Assembly: GCA_004154925.1 (NCBI GenBank)
Contig: QJNS01000165.1
Span: forward strand, 62,001-126,000
Source: Monosporascus cannonballus
Lineage: Eukaryota; Ascomycota; Sordariomycetes; Xylariales
Length of the DNA stretch: 64,000 nucleotides
Direction of reading: 5' to 3'
The position numbers and the translations under genes are program-made. Below are positions 24,252 through 35,279 of this stretch, piece by piece. How positions within the stretch are numbered: position 1 is the first letter of the stretch; every line of letters starts with the position of its first letter. A model generated the notes under the pieces. It did no database searches. It was not told where the DNA came from and saw nothing but the letters and a program-made list of their open reading frames with translations.

Positions 24252-24668
24252 TATTATAACCTAACGGTTTTGGCCCTTTTTAAAACGGTCGGAACCATTA
24301 AGAGGATAAGTTCCGACCCAGGCCAAGAGGTTACGTAACGGGCTCAAAGGGCTTAACGGGTCTTATTGGCTCAATGGCCTTGAGCCGGGTAAGCCCTTAA
24401 AAAGGCTTAAGGGGGCTCAAGGGGTCTTGACTAACAAAACGGCGTTAAGCTAAGGGAAATACCTTGAGCCAAGGCAAGGATATATACGTTCGTTATTCCA
24501 TAATTTAGATAGCTTTAGCTTGTAATAACAATTCGTTACCCAAGACGCCCTTAATATTACGAGACGTAATACGTTACTATATCCATTGCTCAGAATCCCA
24601 CGATACTCCTGCCAACATAAACCCGTCGACTTAGGTTTAATAGTTGGTTAATTAGCCTAGCCGTCACA
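24252..24668 (+). repeat. Gypsy-2 3' LTR
   Basis: 417 bp, same length as the 5' LTR. It starts TATTATAACC (RIP form of TGTTATGACC) and ends TAGCCGTCACA. The E-box-like TCACGTGA of the 5' LTR is TTACGTAA here, a symmetric CpA-to-TpA change on both strands. Confidence 0.88.
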
Positions 24669-24923
24669 CGGAGTTTGGGATAGTATATGATATCCCAGCA
24701 CAGAATTGGGGATGGTACACGACATCCCAGCCTGAACTTTAGGATAGTACATTGCGTGTTCTAGCTCTGAATTGGGGATAGTATATTCCGTGTCCTAGCT
24801 CTGAATTGGGGATAGAATACTCCGTGTCCTAGCTCGGAATTAGGGATGGTACATAATAGCCCAGCCTGAACTCTGGGATAATACATAATATCCCAGCACC
24901 AAATTTAGGATGGTACACCACGT
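24669..24923. repeat. 34-bp minisatellite, right part (about 8 units)
   Basis: Continuation of the array cut by Gypsy-2. Two adjacent units of exactly 34 bp start at CTGAATTGGGGATAG, with ends reading GTGTCCTAGCT; others read GATATCCCAGC. Units differ by more than RIP-type changes, so the array is old. It ends near the ACCACGTA at about 24918. Confidence 0.78.
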
Positions 24924-25648
24924 ACTGTCCCTCAAACCAAGCCAGTATATAAACCTTCGTTAACCCTTACGTTTTCCGTTATCAAATAACCTATTAACGG
25001 ATTTAAAGGGATTATATTTTTCCATTTAAGAATTATTAAACGGCTTAAACTTTCCACTTTGCGAATAGGTAATAATGCCTATCTTATTTATAGTTATCCT
25101 TTTAAACATTATCCAAGCCTTAAAAAAAAGGTCCATTTTAGCGTATAATGCTAAGAAACTGCTTATAATACCCCGTATCTTGGTGTATTTGAGTATAACA
25201 TATCCGGTCCTCGCTATTCCTCGAGCTAGGTTGCATATCCGACTGCTTTAATAAGGTAAGATTCGGCCCCATATTTTGCGCGGTCCCCCTGCAACACATG
25301 AGCCTCATTTTGGGTGCCAAAGTTCATGATGTAAAAACAAATACCCGGGGCTTCAAAGCATTCCTAACCGAAGGCCCAAAAATTAGGCTCCCGAGCTCGC
25401 TGAAATAAACCATTCGGTCGAGGACCCCGCATATTACTTACTAATTAGGTATAGTACGGTCCGCTGCCCCGCTGGCATAGCGATAGTGGCCTTTGCTGAG
25501 ATAATTTCACCTGATCGCGCTAAAGACCCTTTTCTTGTCCTTCTTTTACATTAGAACCGAACTATACTGTCTTTACGATTGAATTCTCTTAAATCACGCA
25601 TTTCTTAGCCGATGTGAATCCCTCAAACCCAGGCCCCAGTGTGAGGTG

Positions 25649-25733
25649 TCCAGAATTAAGAGGTGTCTAGGATTAGGAGGTGTCCAGAATTAGGTGTCCG
25701 GAACTAGGAGGTGCCCAATTTTGACCCGTGTTA
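25649..25733 (+). repeat. Short GGTGTCC tandem repeat
   Basis: Five GGTGTCC/GGTGTCT/GGTGCCC boxes, each followed by AGAATTAG-like sequence (unit about 17-18 bp), ending in CCCAATTTTGACCC. Such iterated ends occur at termini of some fungal DNA transposons, but no matching inverted copy was found in the window. Confidence 0.6.
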
Positions 25734-27093
25734 ACTGAGTATGTTCGGCTACCTACGATTAATCAGAGGGAGTTAGCTTAGGGGAACTAGATAGAATTCA
25801 ATACAATTACAGTATTACCCGAATAGGCCTTTCCTATCAATTACGGTATTTTCGAACGTAAATATTAAATGCTATTTGCCAGGTGGAATTCGAATTATAG
25901 CTTGGACATAAAAATCCTGGGCCGTTCGGACTTTTAGCCTCGCATTATAATACGCTGCTGACCATAATCGAATTAACCTTATTATATCGACCATATATAT
26001 AGGTACTTTTTATGGTACCAGCCCGGCTATATGTTATAGTAAATTATTATTAGTAATGCTAGTTCGTTTTTAGAGGGATATAATCGTAGTTTTCAAGAAC
26101 GTACTATAAAAGGTAATTATTTTACATTTATTCCTTTATATCGTTATTTTTTAACGGCTATTTAATTAGTGTACGTACGGCTTTACGCGTAAGAAGATCG
26201 TACTTTACGATTAAATATTTGTATCATTGATTATAAGTTGGTCTGTTAATTTAATTATCTTATTTCGAGTTAAACATGATTTAAAGTTTTTTAGTTATGA
26301 TAAAAGCTGGCCGGCGGTGATTTATACCTTTAAATTATAATGCAGAAAGGGCATAGCAGTAAGGTTGGTTAAGCAAACTTTAGAGATTTTCGACATATTT
26401 CCGAACTTTCGCCGTTAGGCCTTAAAAAGCCCTGTTGGCGAACATACTATAGGTACGCCAGGCTAATTATAAGTCGGATTAGTTAATTAGACCGATTCCA
26501 ACAGCCAAAATTTAATCGTGTTTTTTGTACGATCGACGGAGCCGTCAGTTATTTTATCCTTAAAAATTACTTTAGTCCGTATTTTAATTAATAAAAAGAA
26601 TTACGTTACGTTTAACCGAAAAAGTTATACCAAGATGCTTAAAATACGACCTAAAAAACCTTTTTCGAAGAACAATATAAAGGGTATTATTCTATGCAAT
26701 AATTGCTTTAACCTTTTTCCTTTCCGGGCGATACTTTTAAAATATACTTTAAGCAACTTCCGAAAGTACCAGGTAAGGCTTAAAATCTTGCTTTCGGAGT
26801 TTTTAATAAACTTTCGCTAAAATCGCGTTTCGACCTTAGTAAATCAATTTCGAATTACCCTCGCGTTATTAAACTAATATACGGACGAAATCGATTATAA
26901 AAACCTAACAATTATACCCTTATCCGGTTACTAACCGCCTACCGCCATTTCTAATAAACTATATATATGCCTAAATATACGGTATAAAAAAACTTTTTTA
27001 TAAAAAAGCAAGATTTTGTACGGTACGTTATTTTACATGGGTTTTACGCTTCCAATATCGTAATAATGCTGAAAAAAATATGTTATAAATCGA

Positions 27094-27190
27094 TAATATA
27101 CGTCTCGCTATTCCAGCTGCCCCGTTTGCAAAATAAACTTCAACTTCGAAAGCAAAATGCTAAACCATAAATGCCCAGATACGCATATAT
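27094..27190 (+). pseudogene. Possible zinc-finger fragment
   Basis: One plus-strand frame reads SSCPVCKINFNFESKMLNHK, followed by CPDTH. The C-x2-C ... H-x-C spacing could be a zinc finger of a transposase or host protein. It is a short island in eroded sequence and may be chance. No catalytic domain is visible on either side. Confidence 0.28.
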
Positions 27191-28582
27191 ATAAAAATTA
27201 AAGAAGGGTGAAAAATATATATAACATAATACGCTTAAGCATCAAGATCGATTATAGTTTAAAACGGAAAATTAAAAAGCGAAAAAATAAAAAGTAAAAA
27301 TTGTTGGTCAGGCAAAAATCGGAAAACTATATAGGTACCTGCATATATTTTCCGAACATTTCCGGTTACACTTTCTCAACTTCTAAGTAATACCCGGCAA
27401 CTAAATAATGCAATTTTTACGTAAAATAAATATTTTAGTTTCGAAACCGAAAACAATACTTAACTGGATTATATTAAGCTTTTATATTTACAGTTACATA
27501 ACGGATTAGTTTTTGCTTAACAGGAAAATTTTTTACAGCTAATAAAGCTTTAAGATGGTTATTTTAATAGCGGGATTATATCTTTAAATAAAAGTTAAAA
27601 TTGAGAAATATTATACAATTATTATAATTAAGGAGCTTACCAAAGTAATAGTTTCAGGGCAATCGTGTAATCGACTATCCATATATAAATAAAAATTCGT
27701 TTAAAAATTGGATTATAAATCGAGAGGAAACGATTACGTTATATCGTATTAAAATAATAACGAATGGAAAATAATTATTTATCTTATATACCGCCTTCAT
27801 CCATACGAATTCCAAATTCCTTTAGGTTCTTAGACCTCTAAAACGCCTTAAAGACTTCAACCTAGCCATTCGGTAATCGAAATACTATAATCTCGCCTAT
27901 ATAATATTGATTTAAAAAAGTCCATTATAACTTTTTACTTAGCAAATATAAAACTACTTCATTTTTTATCTTCCGCGCCGTTTACGTAAAGTAATGCCCC
28001 GGGTTTTTCCTAAATGTATACAAGTACGTTAGTCGATCGGGAATCGGTTCAAGAATACGGCTGATACGCTAGGATAATTAGCAAGATAAATTGAATTTTA
28101 TTATTTACCTAGCTTATTAGATTTTTAAATAATTACGGTTTAAACCGAACTAAAACTTTAAGATTATTAGTAAAACCTTCGTTATTTATTTTTTCGATAA
28201 ACCGTTTTATTTTAGGGTCCGTAATATAAAAGATGTTATGTTTTTTAAAAAATTTAACAATATTATTAACGTTTATTAATAAGGAAATACTAGTTTTTTT
28301 TAAAAAGGTTTGTATCAGTTAACGAAGCTATATTAATATTGCAGATCAGGAATGAAAATAAGGCTTGAATATAATAAGGTTAAAAATATAAAGGCGGGGC
28401 AGCTTGTAACGCAAATAGATAGTTATACTTATTAATTTATACTTTATTATAAAATAACCCGGTATGTAATTAAGCAGCTTAATTGTTATTTCCCGTTTAA
28501 ATAGGTTATGGTATTATTTTTACTTAATATTCGTACTTAATTTAACCTCGTATCGATATTAACTTAAGTTATTTATTTTTAT

Positions 28583-28656
28583 GCGAATATTATTTTTACG
28601 CGAATATTATTTTTACGTAAATATTATCTTTATATAAACGTTATTTTTATGTAAAC
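28583..28656. repeat. 17-bp AT-rich tandem repeat
   Basis: About four copies of GCGAATATTATTTTTAC at 28583, 28600, 28617 and 28634, the later ones altered to GTAAATATTATCTTTAT and ATAAACGTTATTTTTAT. Confidence 0.7.
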
Positions 28657-29608
28657 AAACCAATTTAGTATCAATTTTTTTACGGTTTAATTAATAAACT
28701 TAACTAACTCGATCGTAACTTATTGCCGATTATTGAATTATAATAAATAACTTAGGCTATAAATATTATATAAACGGCATTACTGAAAAGGGCGTTATAT
28801 GCATTAAGTGCAATAAATGACGAATTTGCTTAAGGATATATGCATTACATTTTCTTGCGATTCGTTGGGCTATATAAAAGGGGAAAACGCCGCCTAGTTT
28901 TAGAAAGGTAAGGATTTATTTGTTATTAATCTTAAGCTTCGAGATTGAATTAATTTGTTAATTTGGCATATAGCTTAACATTTTAAAAAGGACTTAACGA
29001 AGTAAAGAGGAAAGTACTACGGAGGTTCGAGTATGTAATAGCGTTTCGCAGATGTTTAGCATTTAAAAATGATATAAAAAACGTTTGCTATGTAATTTAA
29101 TTTTATTCCGTAACCTTAATAATATTTTATTACCTGCGTACGTTATTAAATACCAAACCTGTTGGAAAAGTCGACCGTCGTTTAGATAATCCGAAATCTA
29201 TTTTTTTCGGCTAAAGTCGATAATGTAGTTAATAATTTGCGTTTACTTGTACTTGCTTTTATATTTGCATTTGTATTCGCATGGGAAATTTTCTAAATAT
29301 AGAGTATAAGGATTTATTTATTTACTTTAAATATAATAATGTAGCTAGTATAGGTCTAATACCGAAAAGATAATTAGATAAATTAGGAAAAAAGAGTTAA
29401 GGGTATAAGGACCTGGTTACTTAGTACGCTAAGATGCCGAAATTTCGAACCGGGTATAAATAAACATAGGATCCTTTTAATTTTTAACCTTAATATAATT
29501 ATTTATGTTGATATTTTGTGTAATAAAGAATTTATGGTTATAAATCCCGTCGCTTGCGCTTTCGAGGAAATATTCGATTTTCGCCATATACCGAAGATGG
29601 GGTTAAGT

Positions 29609-31007
29609 ACAGTGGAGGTGCAAAAGTCTCGGTAAATTTCTGCACGCTCCACAAAAACGCGTATTTCTTCCATTTTAACGCCAATACCCTTCATACTTCA
29701 ATCATGAGTAGACAACCTAATTTGGGTCCAATTGCTTCGCGAAAAAAATGGTTACCTTATACGAAAACAAGATGGAAGTCCGAAAAAGATTTAGGCGACG
29801 GCTTTACCGAAATCGCGAGAAAATACGGAGTATCCCCCATTACCGTCTGGGGCGTTTATAATTGTTATACGCGTCAAAATTCAGCCCAATTTTCGTTACG
29901 TTCGGGTCGTTTATATAAGTTTCGGTCGGTTTATGAAAGGTATTTATGGCGATTTATTAACTTTAATCCTTTTATATTTATTGCTGAATTTACCGAATTA
30001 TGTTATTTACATATTTTTAGGTAAATTTTAACGCGGTGGTTTTGTCGGAAGGGGATAATGTATTAATACGTACTTTAACGTCCGTTTTTAACTCCAGAAC
30101 ATGCGAAGCAAAGGTTTTCTTGGGCTTTGGAATACCGTGATAAGCTTTCCGAATGGTGGCGAAAAGTTTTATTTAGCGACGAAACGAATATGGACCGTAG
30201 TTGCGGTAAACGGGCGCAGTAAGTTTTCCGCCGAAAAGGTTTTTAATATATTATTTTTTCTTACCTTAATTGTTACGCCAATTATTAACCGTTTTCCTTT
30301 AAATAAAAGAATTCCGTTTATTACTTAAATATGTACAGTCCCGATACAAAAAAACCGGCTAGACGTAAATGTTTTGGGGTGGTATCCGGTATGGAAAACG
30401 GAGCTTCCTAGTAGCCCTTGATGGGGACCCCGAGGCCGCCCGGGGCGGAGTAACCGGCCGCGTTTATCGTGATTACCTCGACGAATATTTCCCCGAATGC
30501 CTCGATGGCGACTTTATTTTTATGCAAGATAACGCTCCCGTTTATACCGTCCGAATCGTGAAGGAATGGCTTTAAAGGCAGGCCGTCGAAATGCTGGAGT
30601 GGCCCTTATATTCGCCCGACTTAAACCTTATCGAAAACGTATAGAAGTTATTAAAAGAGCGTATCCAAAAAAAAAGAACTGAAGCTTAGGTTATTTGGCA
30701 ATACGTAGGAAGCATTAGATTTACTTATTGCCATTATAATTGCTATATGGGAAAAGTTCGCAGAAAGTATGCTAAATAACTTAATAAATAATATGTTAAG
30801 GCGGATCGAGGTTATGATTGCAGCTTAGGGCTGGTATACGAAGTATTAGAGTAGCTTACCGTATGCGTAATCTATTTATTTATAAGTAATTAAAATTACT
30901 AGCAATTTTATTAAGAGTTGGTGGAAAAACGTATAAGTGAAGTTGTGAAGGTGGTAGTTGGAAATATGGGGTGTGGAGATTAAACCGAGACTTTTGCACC
31001 CCGACTG
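29609..31007 (+). mobile_element. Tc1/mariner transposon
   Basis: 1399-bp element with TA duplications (29607-29608 and 31008-31009). Left end CAGTGGAGGTGCAAAAGTCT; right end, reverse-complemented, CAGTCGGGGTGCAAAAGTCT. The inverted repeats continue through TCGGT and a CTCCAC box. The plus strand codes for a broken DD34E-type transposase. It is less RIP-damaged than its surroundings, with a GC-rich patch at 30440-30480. The same terminal sequence bounds the MITE at 60450-61211. Confidence 0.9.
29704..30849 (+). pseudogene. Tc1/mariner transposase (broken)
   Basis: Cut-and-paste transposase acting at TA sites. From ATG 29704 the N-terminal helix-turn-helix part reads FTEIARKYGVSPITVWGVY (about residues 37-55). 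After a break, FLTPEHAKQRFSWALEYRDK leads into the first catalytic aspartate in VLFSDETN (about 30170). The second is in FMQDNAPVYT (about 30522) and the third acidic residue in YSPDLNLIENV (about 30610-30640), so the D..D(34)E arrangement is complete. The C-terminus ends GWYTKY then TAG at 30847-30849. About 381 codons, normal for the family, but frame breaks near 29890-30090 and 30240-30370 and stops (for example TAG for tryptophan at about 30643) inactivate it. Confidence 0.85.
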
Positions 31008-31747
31008 TAATTGCTACGCTAATTACTAACCGTTTTCTTTTAAATAAAAGAATTCCGTTTATTACCTAAATATGTATAGTCTCGATATAAAAAAACCGGT
31101 CAGATGTAAATATTTTAGGGTCGTATCCGGTATGGAAAACGGAGTTTCCTAGTAGTCTTTGATAGGGATTCCGAGGCCGCCCGGGGCGGAGTAACCGGCC
31201 GCGTTTATCGTGATTACTTTAACGAATACCTTTTCGAATACCTCGATAATGACTTTATCTTTATGCAAAATAACGTTTCCGTTTATACCGCCCGAATCGT
31301 AAAGAAATAGCTTTAAAGGTAGGCCGTTAAAGTGTTAAAGTGGCCCTTATATTTGCCTAACTTGAACTTTATCAAAAATGTATAGAAGTTATTAAAAAAG
31401 CGCATTTAAAAGAAGGAACCGAAGTTTAAGTTATTCGGTAATACGCAAAAAATATTAGATTTACTTATTGTTATTGTAATTGCTATATAAGAAAAGTTCG
31501 TAGAAGGTATGTTAAATGATTTGATAGATAGCATATTAAAGCGGATCGAAATTGTGATTATAGTTTAGGGTTGGTATACGAAATATTAAAATAACTTACC
31601 GTATACGTAATTTATTTATTTATAAGTAATTAAAATCGCTAGTAATTTTATTAAGAGTTGGTGAAAAAACGTATAAGTGAAGTTGTGAAGGTGGTAGTTA
31701 GAAATATGGGGTGTGGAGACTAAACCGAGACTTTTGCACTCCGACTG
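31008..31747 (+). mobile_element. Tandem duplicate of the Tc1/mariner 3' half
   Basis: Direct repeat of 30267-31007, placed head to tail behind it. It begins at the TA that follows the first element and ends with its own copy of the right inverted repeat and a TA (31748-31749). It carries the second and third catalytic regions but no N-terminus. Compared with the first copy it has many extra C-to-T and G-to-A changes (for example FMQDNA codons now read MQNN), so RIP acted on it more strongly. Confidence 0.85.
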
Positions 31748-31749
31748 TA

Positions 31750-32374
31750 TATCGTGTTTATAAGGGTAAGTTTTTTAATTTACGAGATTTACGGAAACAA
31801 GTTAATTGTTTCCGATAAGATATCTGTTTAACCGATATATTACGGCTTAATAGCTTTAGTTTAATTCGTTTTGACGCGAGTTAATAATCGATAAATAAGC
31901 CTTTTATAATAACTGTTAAAGCGACCTTTAAAAGAAATTCCGATATTGGAAACTTTTGTATTATATGCAAATTGTATAGAAATTAGGAGATAAATTTACC
32001 GAACCAGCTAGATTAAATGTTTTTTTATTCTTTTTCCTATATTTAATTAAGCTATTAGTTAATAGAGATTAAGTTAGAATAAATTGTTTTAGTAAATTTT
32101 TCGAGCCTTTCGATATATACATATATTATATAATCGTGGTTTAATAGGAAACTTAATTTACTGGCCGTAAGCTAAAATTTGCTTATAAAACGAGGTTACC
32201 GTTTTAGAATTTGTGATGGAAGATACCGCGATTAAGTAGTTTTAAAAGAACTTTTGCTATTTTTTAGTTAGGTTCTTTTACTCTATAGGTAATGCTCTGG
32301 TAACGAAATAGCGTTCTGTTTTTAGCTAGTAACTGCTATTAGGACGGAGCCGTTTCCGGCTATTTAATCCTATA
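31750..32374. other. Spacer without recognisable features
   Basis: AT-rich; no frame or motif found. It ends with the TA (32373-32374) that is the target duplication of pogo-D. Confidence 0.45.
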
Positions 32375-32377
32375 AGA

Positions 32378-32432
32378 TGGCACCCCCATCAACGCTCCAC
32401 CCCATCAACGCTCCACCCCATCAACGCTCCAC
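32378..32432 (+). repeat. Triple 17-bp iteron in the pogo-D left terminus
   Basis: CATCAACGCTCCACCCC occurs three times in direct succession (the last copy is cut after CTCCAC). Diverged inverted copies (GGGTGGAGCGTTAAT, GGGTGGCGCGTTAAT) lie at the other end, 34275-34307. Likely transposase-binding sites. Confidence 0.75.
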
Positions 32433-32744
32433 TTATTTTTGAAGCCACTGCCACCACAACCTTTTAATACAAATAACAATATCTCAACAATTACTTAATT
32501 AATTGACTCTATATTAACTGGTACGTACAACTATGCAATAAGGATTATTTTCGTTATCTTTTTCACTTTCAGAAGGCTCGTTTTGCTGTTGATTTTGCCG
32601 AGTGACAGTAGAGGGTCCCTTCGCAAGGGCTCGAAGCCTTACTTTCATCTTTTTAACCGATATTATCTTTACGAACTCCTTATTTAATTCGAGCTGTATC
32701 TTTCTGCGCGTTTTGGGTTTCGCTTTTTTAAGGGCTGCAGTTAA

Positions 32745-34200
32745 TTAGCTGTTATAAACCTCGACGGCGGAGAGTTTGCTAGTTTTTTCGTTAAGGACCT
32801 TGTTAAACTTGTAGAATAAAAGGCGTGCGGTAGGATTCCCGAACGTTAAATTAACTTTTACCAGAAATTTTTCGATCCGGGCCAAACCCCGAAAAGATTT
32901 AGGCGTATTAATATTTAAAGTTTGGGAAAAAAAATCAGGACGTTTTGGGGTAGAAGTTAATTTTAAGGTGGGTGCATCCGCCCTTTCCGTTTTATCCTTA
33001 ACGTACCTATTGTTTAACATTTTCGCCCTGTCGATGGGACGTAAATCTGTTATTTCCTAACTTTTTATAATGTATTTCGAGATTATTATAACCTTATTTT
33101 ACGCCTTCGAAAACGTTTAGAGGAAGTCGGCTTTATTTATAGTTTCGGAAGCTTGCTTGTAATAATGCTTGCGGAACTAGTAGCGGAACTTCCGCTTTAA
33201 GGTGGTAAATATACTTACGTTAAGAGGCTGGAAAATATGGAAAGTATGCGCTGGTAAAAAGATAATATAAATTTTGTTCTGAAGGTATATTTATATGAAG
33301 TTTTCGGTAATATGGTTATTGTGGCCGTCGATAACTAGGAGCCTTCATTCGTTAGGGTCCTCGAGTTTAGTATTAGGGATAAAGATTTCGCGAAACTATT
33401 TTAAGCCGATTTCGGTGTTCGTCTAGCCGTTTTTTGAAATAGTAAAATACCAGCTTTCGTATACTTTATTATCCGAATCGGGAAATTATTATTGTTATAC
33501 GTTAATATTGCTAAAGATTGCGAGTAATAGCGACGAACGCCCGTTAACGTTAATATATGCGATTATAGTAATCTATATCCTTTTAAAAGTGTTCTTTAAG
33601 TAAATATATTTCCTAAAAGCTTTATCGAGGACGAAAAAGTTTTCCTTTATGCTCTTTATTATTCCGATTTCGTCTGCGTTATATCTATTTCGCTATTTAA
33701 TAACCTTGACCTCCGGTAAAGCGAAGCGATCGAATAAAACGTTAATGAAGGCTAGGAAAACGCTATTTAAACGTTTATAGTCGATCGTCCTGCCTTTGAA
33801 AATTTTAATTTCAGGATAACGGCGTAAAAATCGGGCTACCCAACCTTTCCCTAGGCGTTGAGGGTTGCCGTTATTAATCAAGATACGTTATGCGTATAAG
33901 CAAAATCGGGAATGGGGTAGTGCATAGCCTAATTAACCCTATACGATAACCCAATTGGCTAAAGCGTTTTCCTGGATTCGTAATAGCTTTTGGCGACTTT
34001 TATCGAACTTTTTTTTCGTTGGGATACCTTGAATACGACGTGATATATATCGTCTATCGACCTGTTTGCTTTTAAAGATTAAACGTAAGAATCTTTTATG
34101 CGTTACCTCTTTAATCGTTTACGCCGTACGGAATTAAGCTAAAAGCTGTATATCGTTCGAAAGCGTAAATTCTGATGAATAAGAAGATAATTTTTTTAAT
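32745..34200 (-). pseudogene. pogo-D transposase, DDE_1 type (broken)
   Basis: Minus-strand transposase with a CENP-B-type DNA-binding half and a DDE catalytic half. Readable in order: N-terminal helix-turn-helix remnant (about 34190-34050); CENP-B-like domain in an open stretch 33881-33693 (LGKGWVARFLRRYPEIKIFK, then IDYKRLNS); first catalytic block NADEIGI (about 33665); second block LLVIDGHNNHITENF (about 33350-33305), followed by FLPAHTFHIFQPLNVSIF; and a C-terminal open stretch 33020-32745. Stops of the TGG/CAA-to-TAG/TAA kind separate these. Full size would be near 480 codons, normal for pogo/Fot-like proteins. Confidence 0.8.
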
Positions 34201-34320
34201 TTTCTAAAACGTTATTGAGATAGTTTTTAAAGAGAAAGAAATTAGTAAGTAGATCGTCGCGTAACGCGGTTATAGGGTGGCGCGTTAATGGGGTGGAGCG
34301 TTAATAGAGATGCCATCCTA

Positions 34321-35279
34321 ATTATTATTATGCAGATATTAATAACGAAATATCTCAAAATAGGCGGCAAATAGCAATATTTTACGGTCCGCATAAGAAG
34401 TTTTTTGAAAAGCGAAGAGAGGAAGTTAATTTCGAATATAATTACCAGTTTTAGATTATTATGTTAAAAGGGTGCTGGCAGCTTTTAATTAGAGAAATTA
34501 AGTTTGAGCAGTTAAAACTGGATCCGTTAAAAATAGACCAGTGGTCAGAAACAGATTTTGGTTACCAAAACCTTTAAAAACCACGTTAAGGATCTAAAAA
34601 CGGATTCGTTATTCGCTAAATATAAAACCAGGACCCAGATAATAAACCCCTTATTTCGACGCATGGCCTTTGGCGTACTGACCTCTATACGGTTGGTCTT
34701 ATCTCTCTTTATCTTGGCTATGGCCAGGGCAGCTAAATTTCGTATTATAAAGCCGAAACTGGCGCTGAAAAGGCCCGTACGCTGAAAATTAATAAATGTT
34801 ATAAGAAGTTAATTTCGATGGTAATTATAATGGCAACAACGTATATAAATAGCTAGAAATACGATACGACTAAAAAACGTAGAACTTATTTATTATATAT
34901 TTTTATAAAAAAATATTTGCTTAACGGATTTTTTTTAATAGTATAAACGACGTATTATTTCACTTATACCGTTAATTACTGCCTTTCCTTTACCTACGTA
35001 ATGGTTTCATTAACGTTCGAGTAAAACTATTATTAATATATTTGGTTCTATTTTTAATATTACCTTTTTAATATGCCGCCTAGTTATTATACGTTATTAA
35101 ATCTGCTGCTGTTTTTGTTTAATAATGGGGATTTGCGCTTTTTACCGCTAGTGGTAGCAGAATTATTAAACGGTAGTAGGCAAGATTTCGCCGTTTCCGA
35201 AGTTCGCTTCCTATTTTTTTAAAAGGGTTTTTTTAGATTACATAGTATAAATAAAGTTAATCGATTAACCAAGAATGCC
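34321..35279. other. Eroded sequence, no identified gene
   Basis: A plus-strand open stretch of 75 codons (34558-34785) contains FRRMAFGVLTSIRLVLSLFI, which looks like a former coding exon rather than random AT-rich sequence, and the composition of 34.5-34.8 kb is balanced. I do not recognise the family. The rest is AT-rich. Confidence 0.35.

Larger units (their letters stand above)
17696..24668 (+). mobile_element. Gypsy-2: full-length chromovirus inserted in the minisatellite
   Basis: 6973-bp element with two 417-bp LTRs and a perfect 5-bp target duplication CGGAG (17691-17695 and 24669-24673). It contains, in order, gag with zinc knuckle, protease, RT, RNase H, integrase and chromodomain on the plus strand, then an antisense frame before the polypurine tract (GGAAAGGGGAAAA) and 3' LTR. 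It is less eroded than Gypsy-1 but broken by many RIP-type stops. The LTRs differ mainly by C/T and G/A changes in both directions, so each LTR has been mutated independently since insertion. Confidence 0.92.
24924..29608. other. Long eroded region without a recognisable gene
   Basis: 4.7 kb of mostly AT-rich sequence. 24.93-25.75 kb is less eroded and contains a short tandem repeat (25649-25733). The frame at 26518-26820 (plus, 100 codons) is open, but its composition (K, N, I, F rich) is what random AT-rich DNA gives, and it shows no motif. A possible zinc-finger relic lies at about 27100-27190 and a 17-bp tandem repeat at 28583. The left flank of the Tc1 element ends at the TA, 29607-29608. 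Confidence 0.4.
32375..34318 (-). mobile_element. pogo-D: pogo-type transposon with iterated inverted repeats
   Basis: 1944-bp element between TA dinucleotides (32373-32374, 34319-34320). Left end AGATGGCACCCCCATCAACG; right end, reverse-complemented, GGATGGCATCTCTATTAACG. The left terminus holds three direct copies of CATCAACGCTCCACCCC (17 bp); the right terminus has two or three diverged copies. The transposase lies on the minus strand. Its ends and protein differ clearly from pogo-A, B and C. Confidence 0.85.

Noticed and set aside
26518..26820. 100-codon open frame, plus strand
   Set aside because: Amino acid composition is that of AT-rich noncoding DNA (K, N, F, I, L); no domain, no partner frames.
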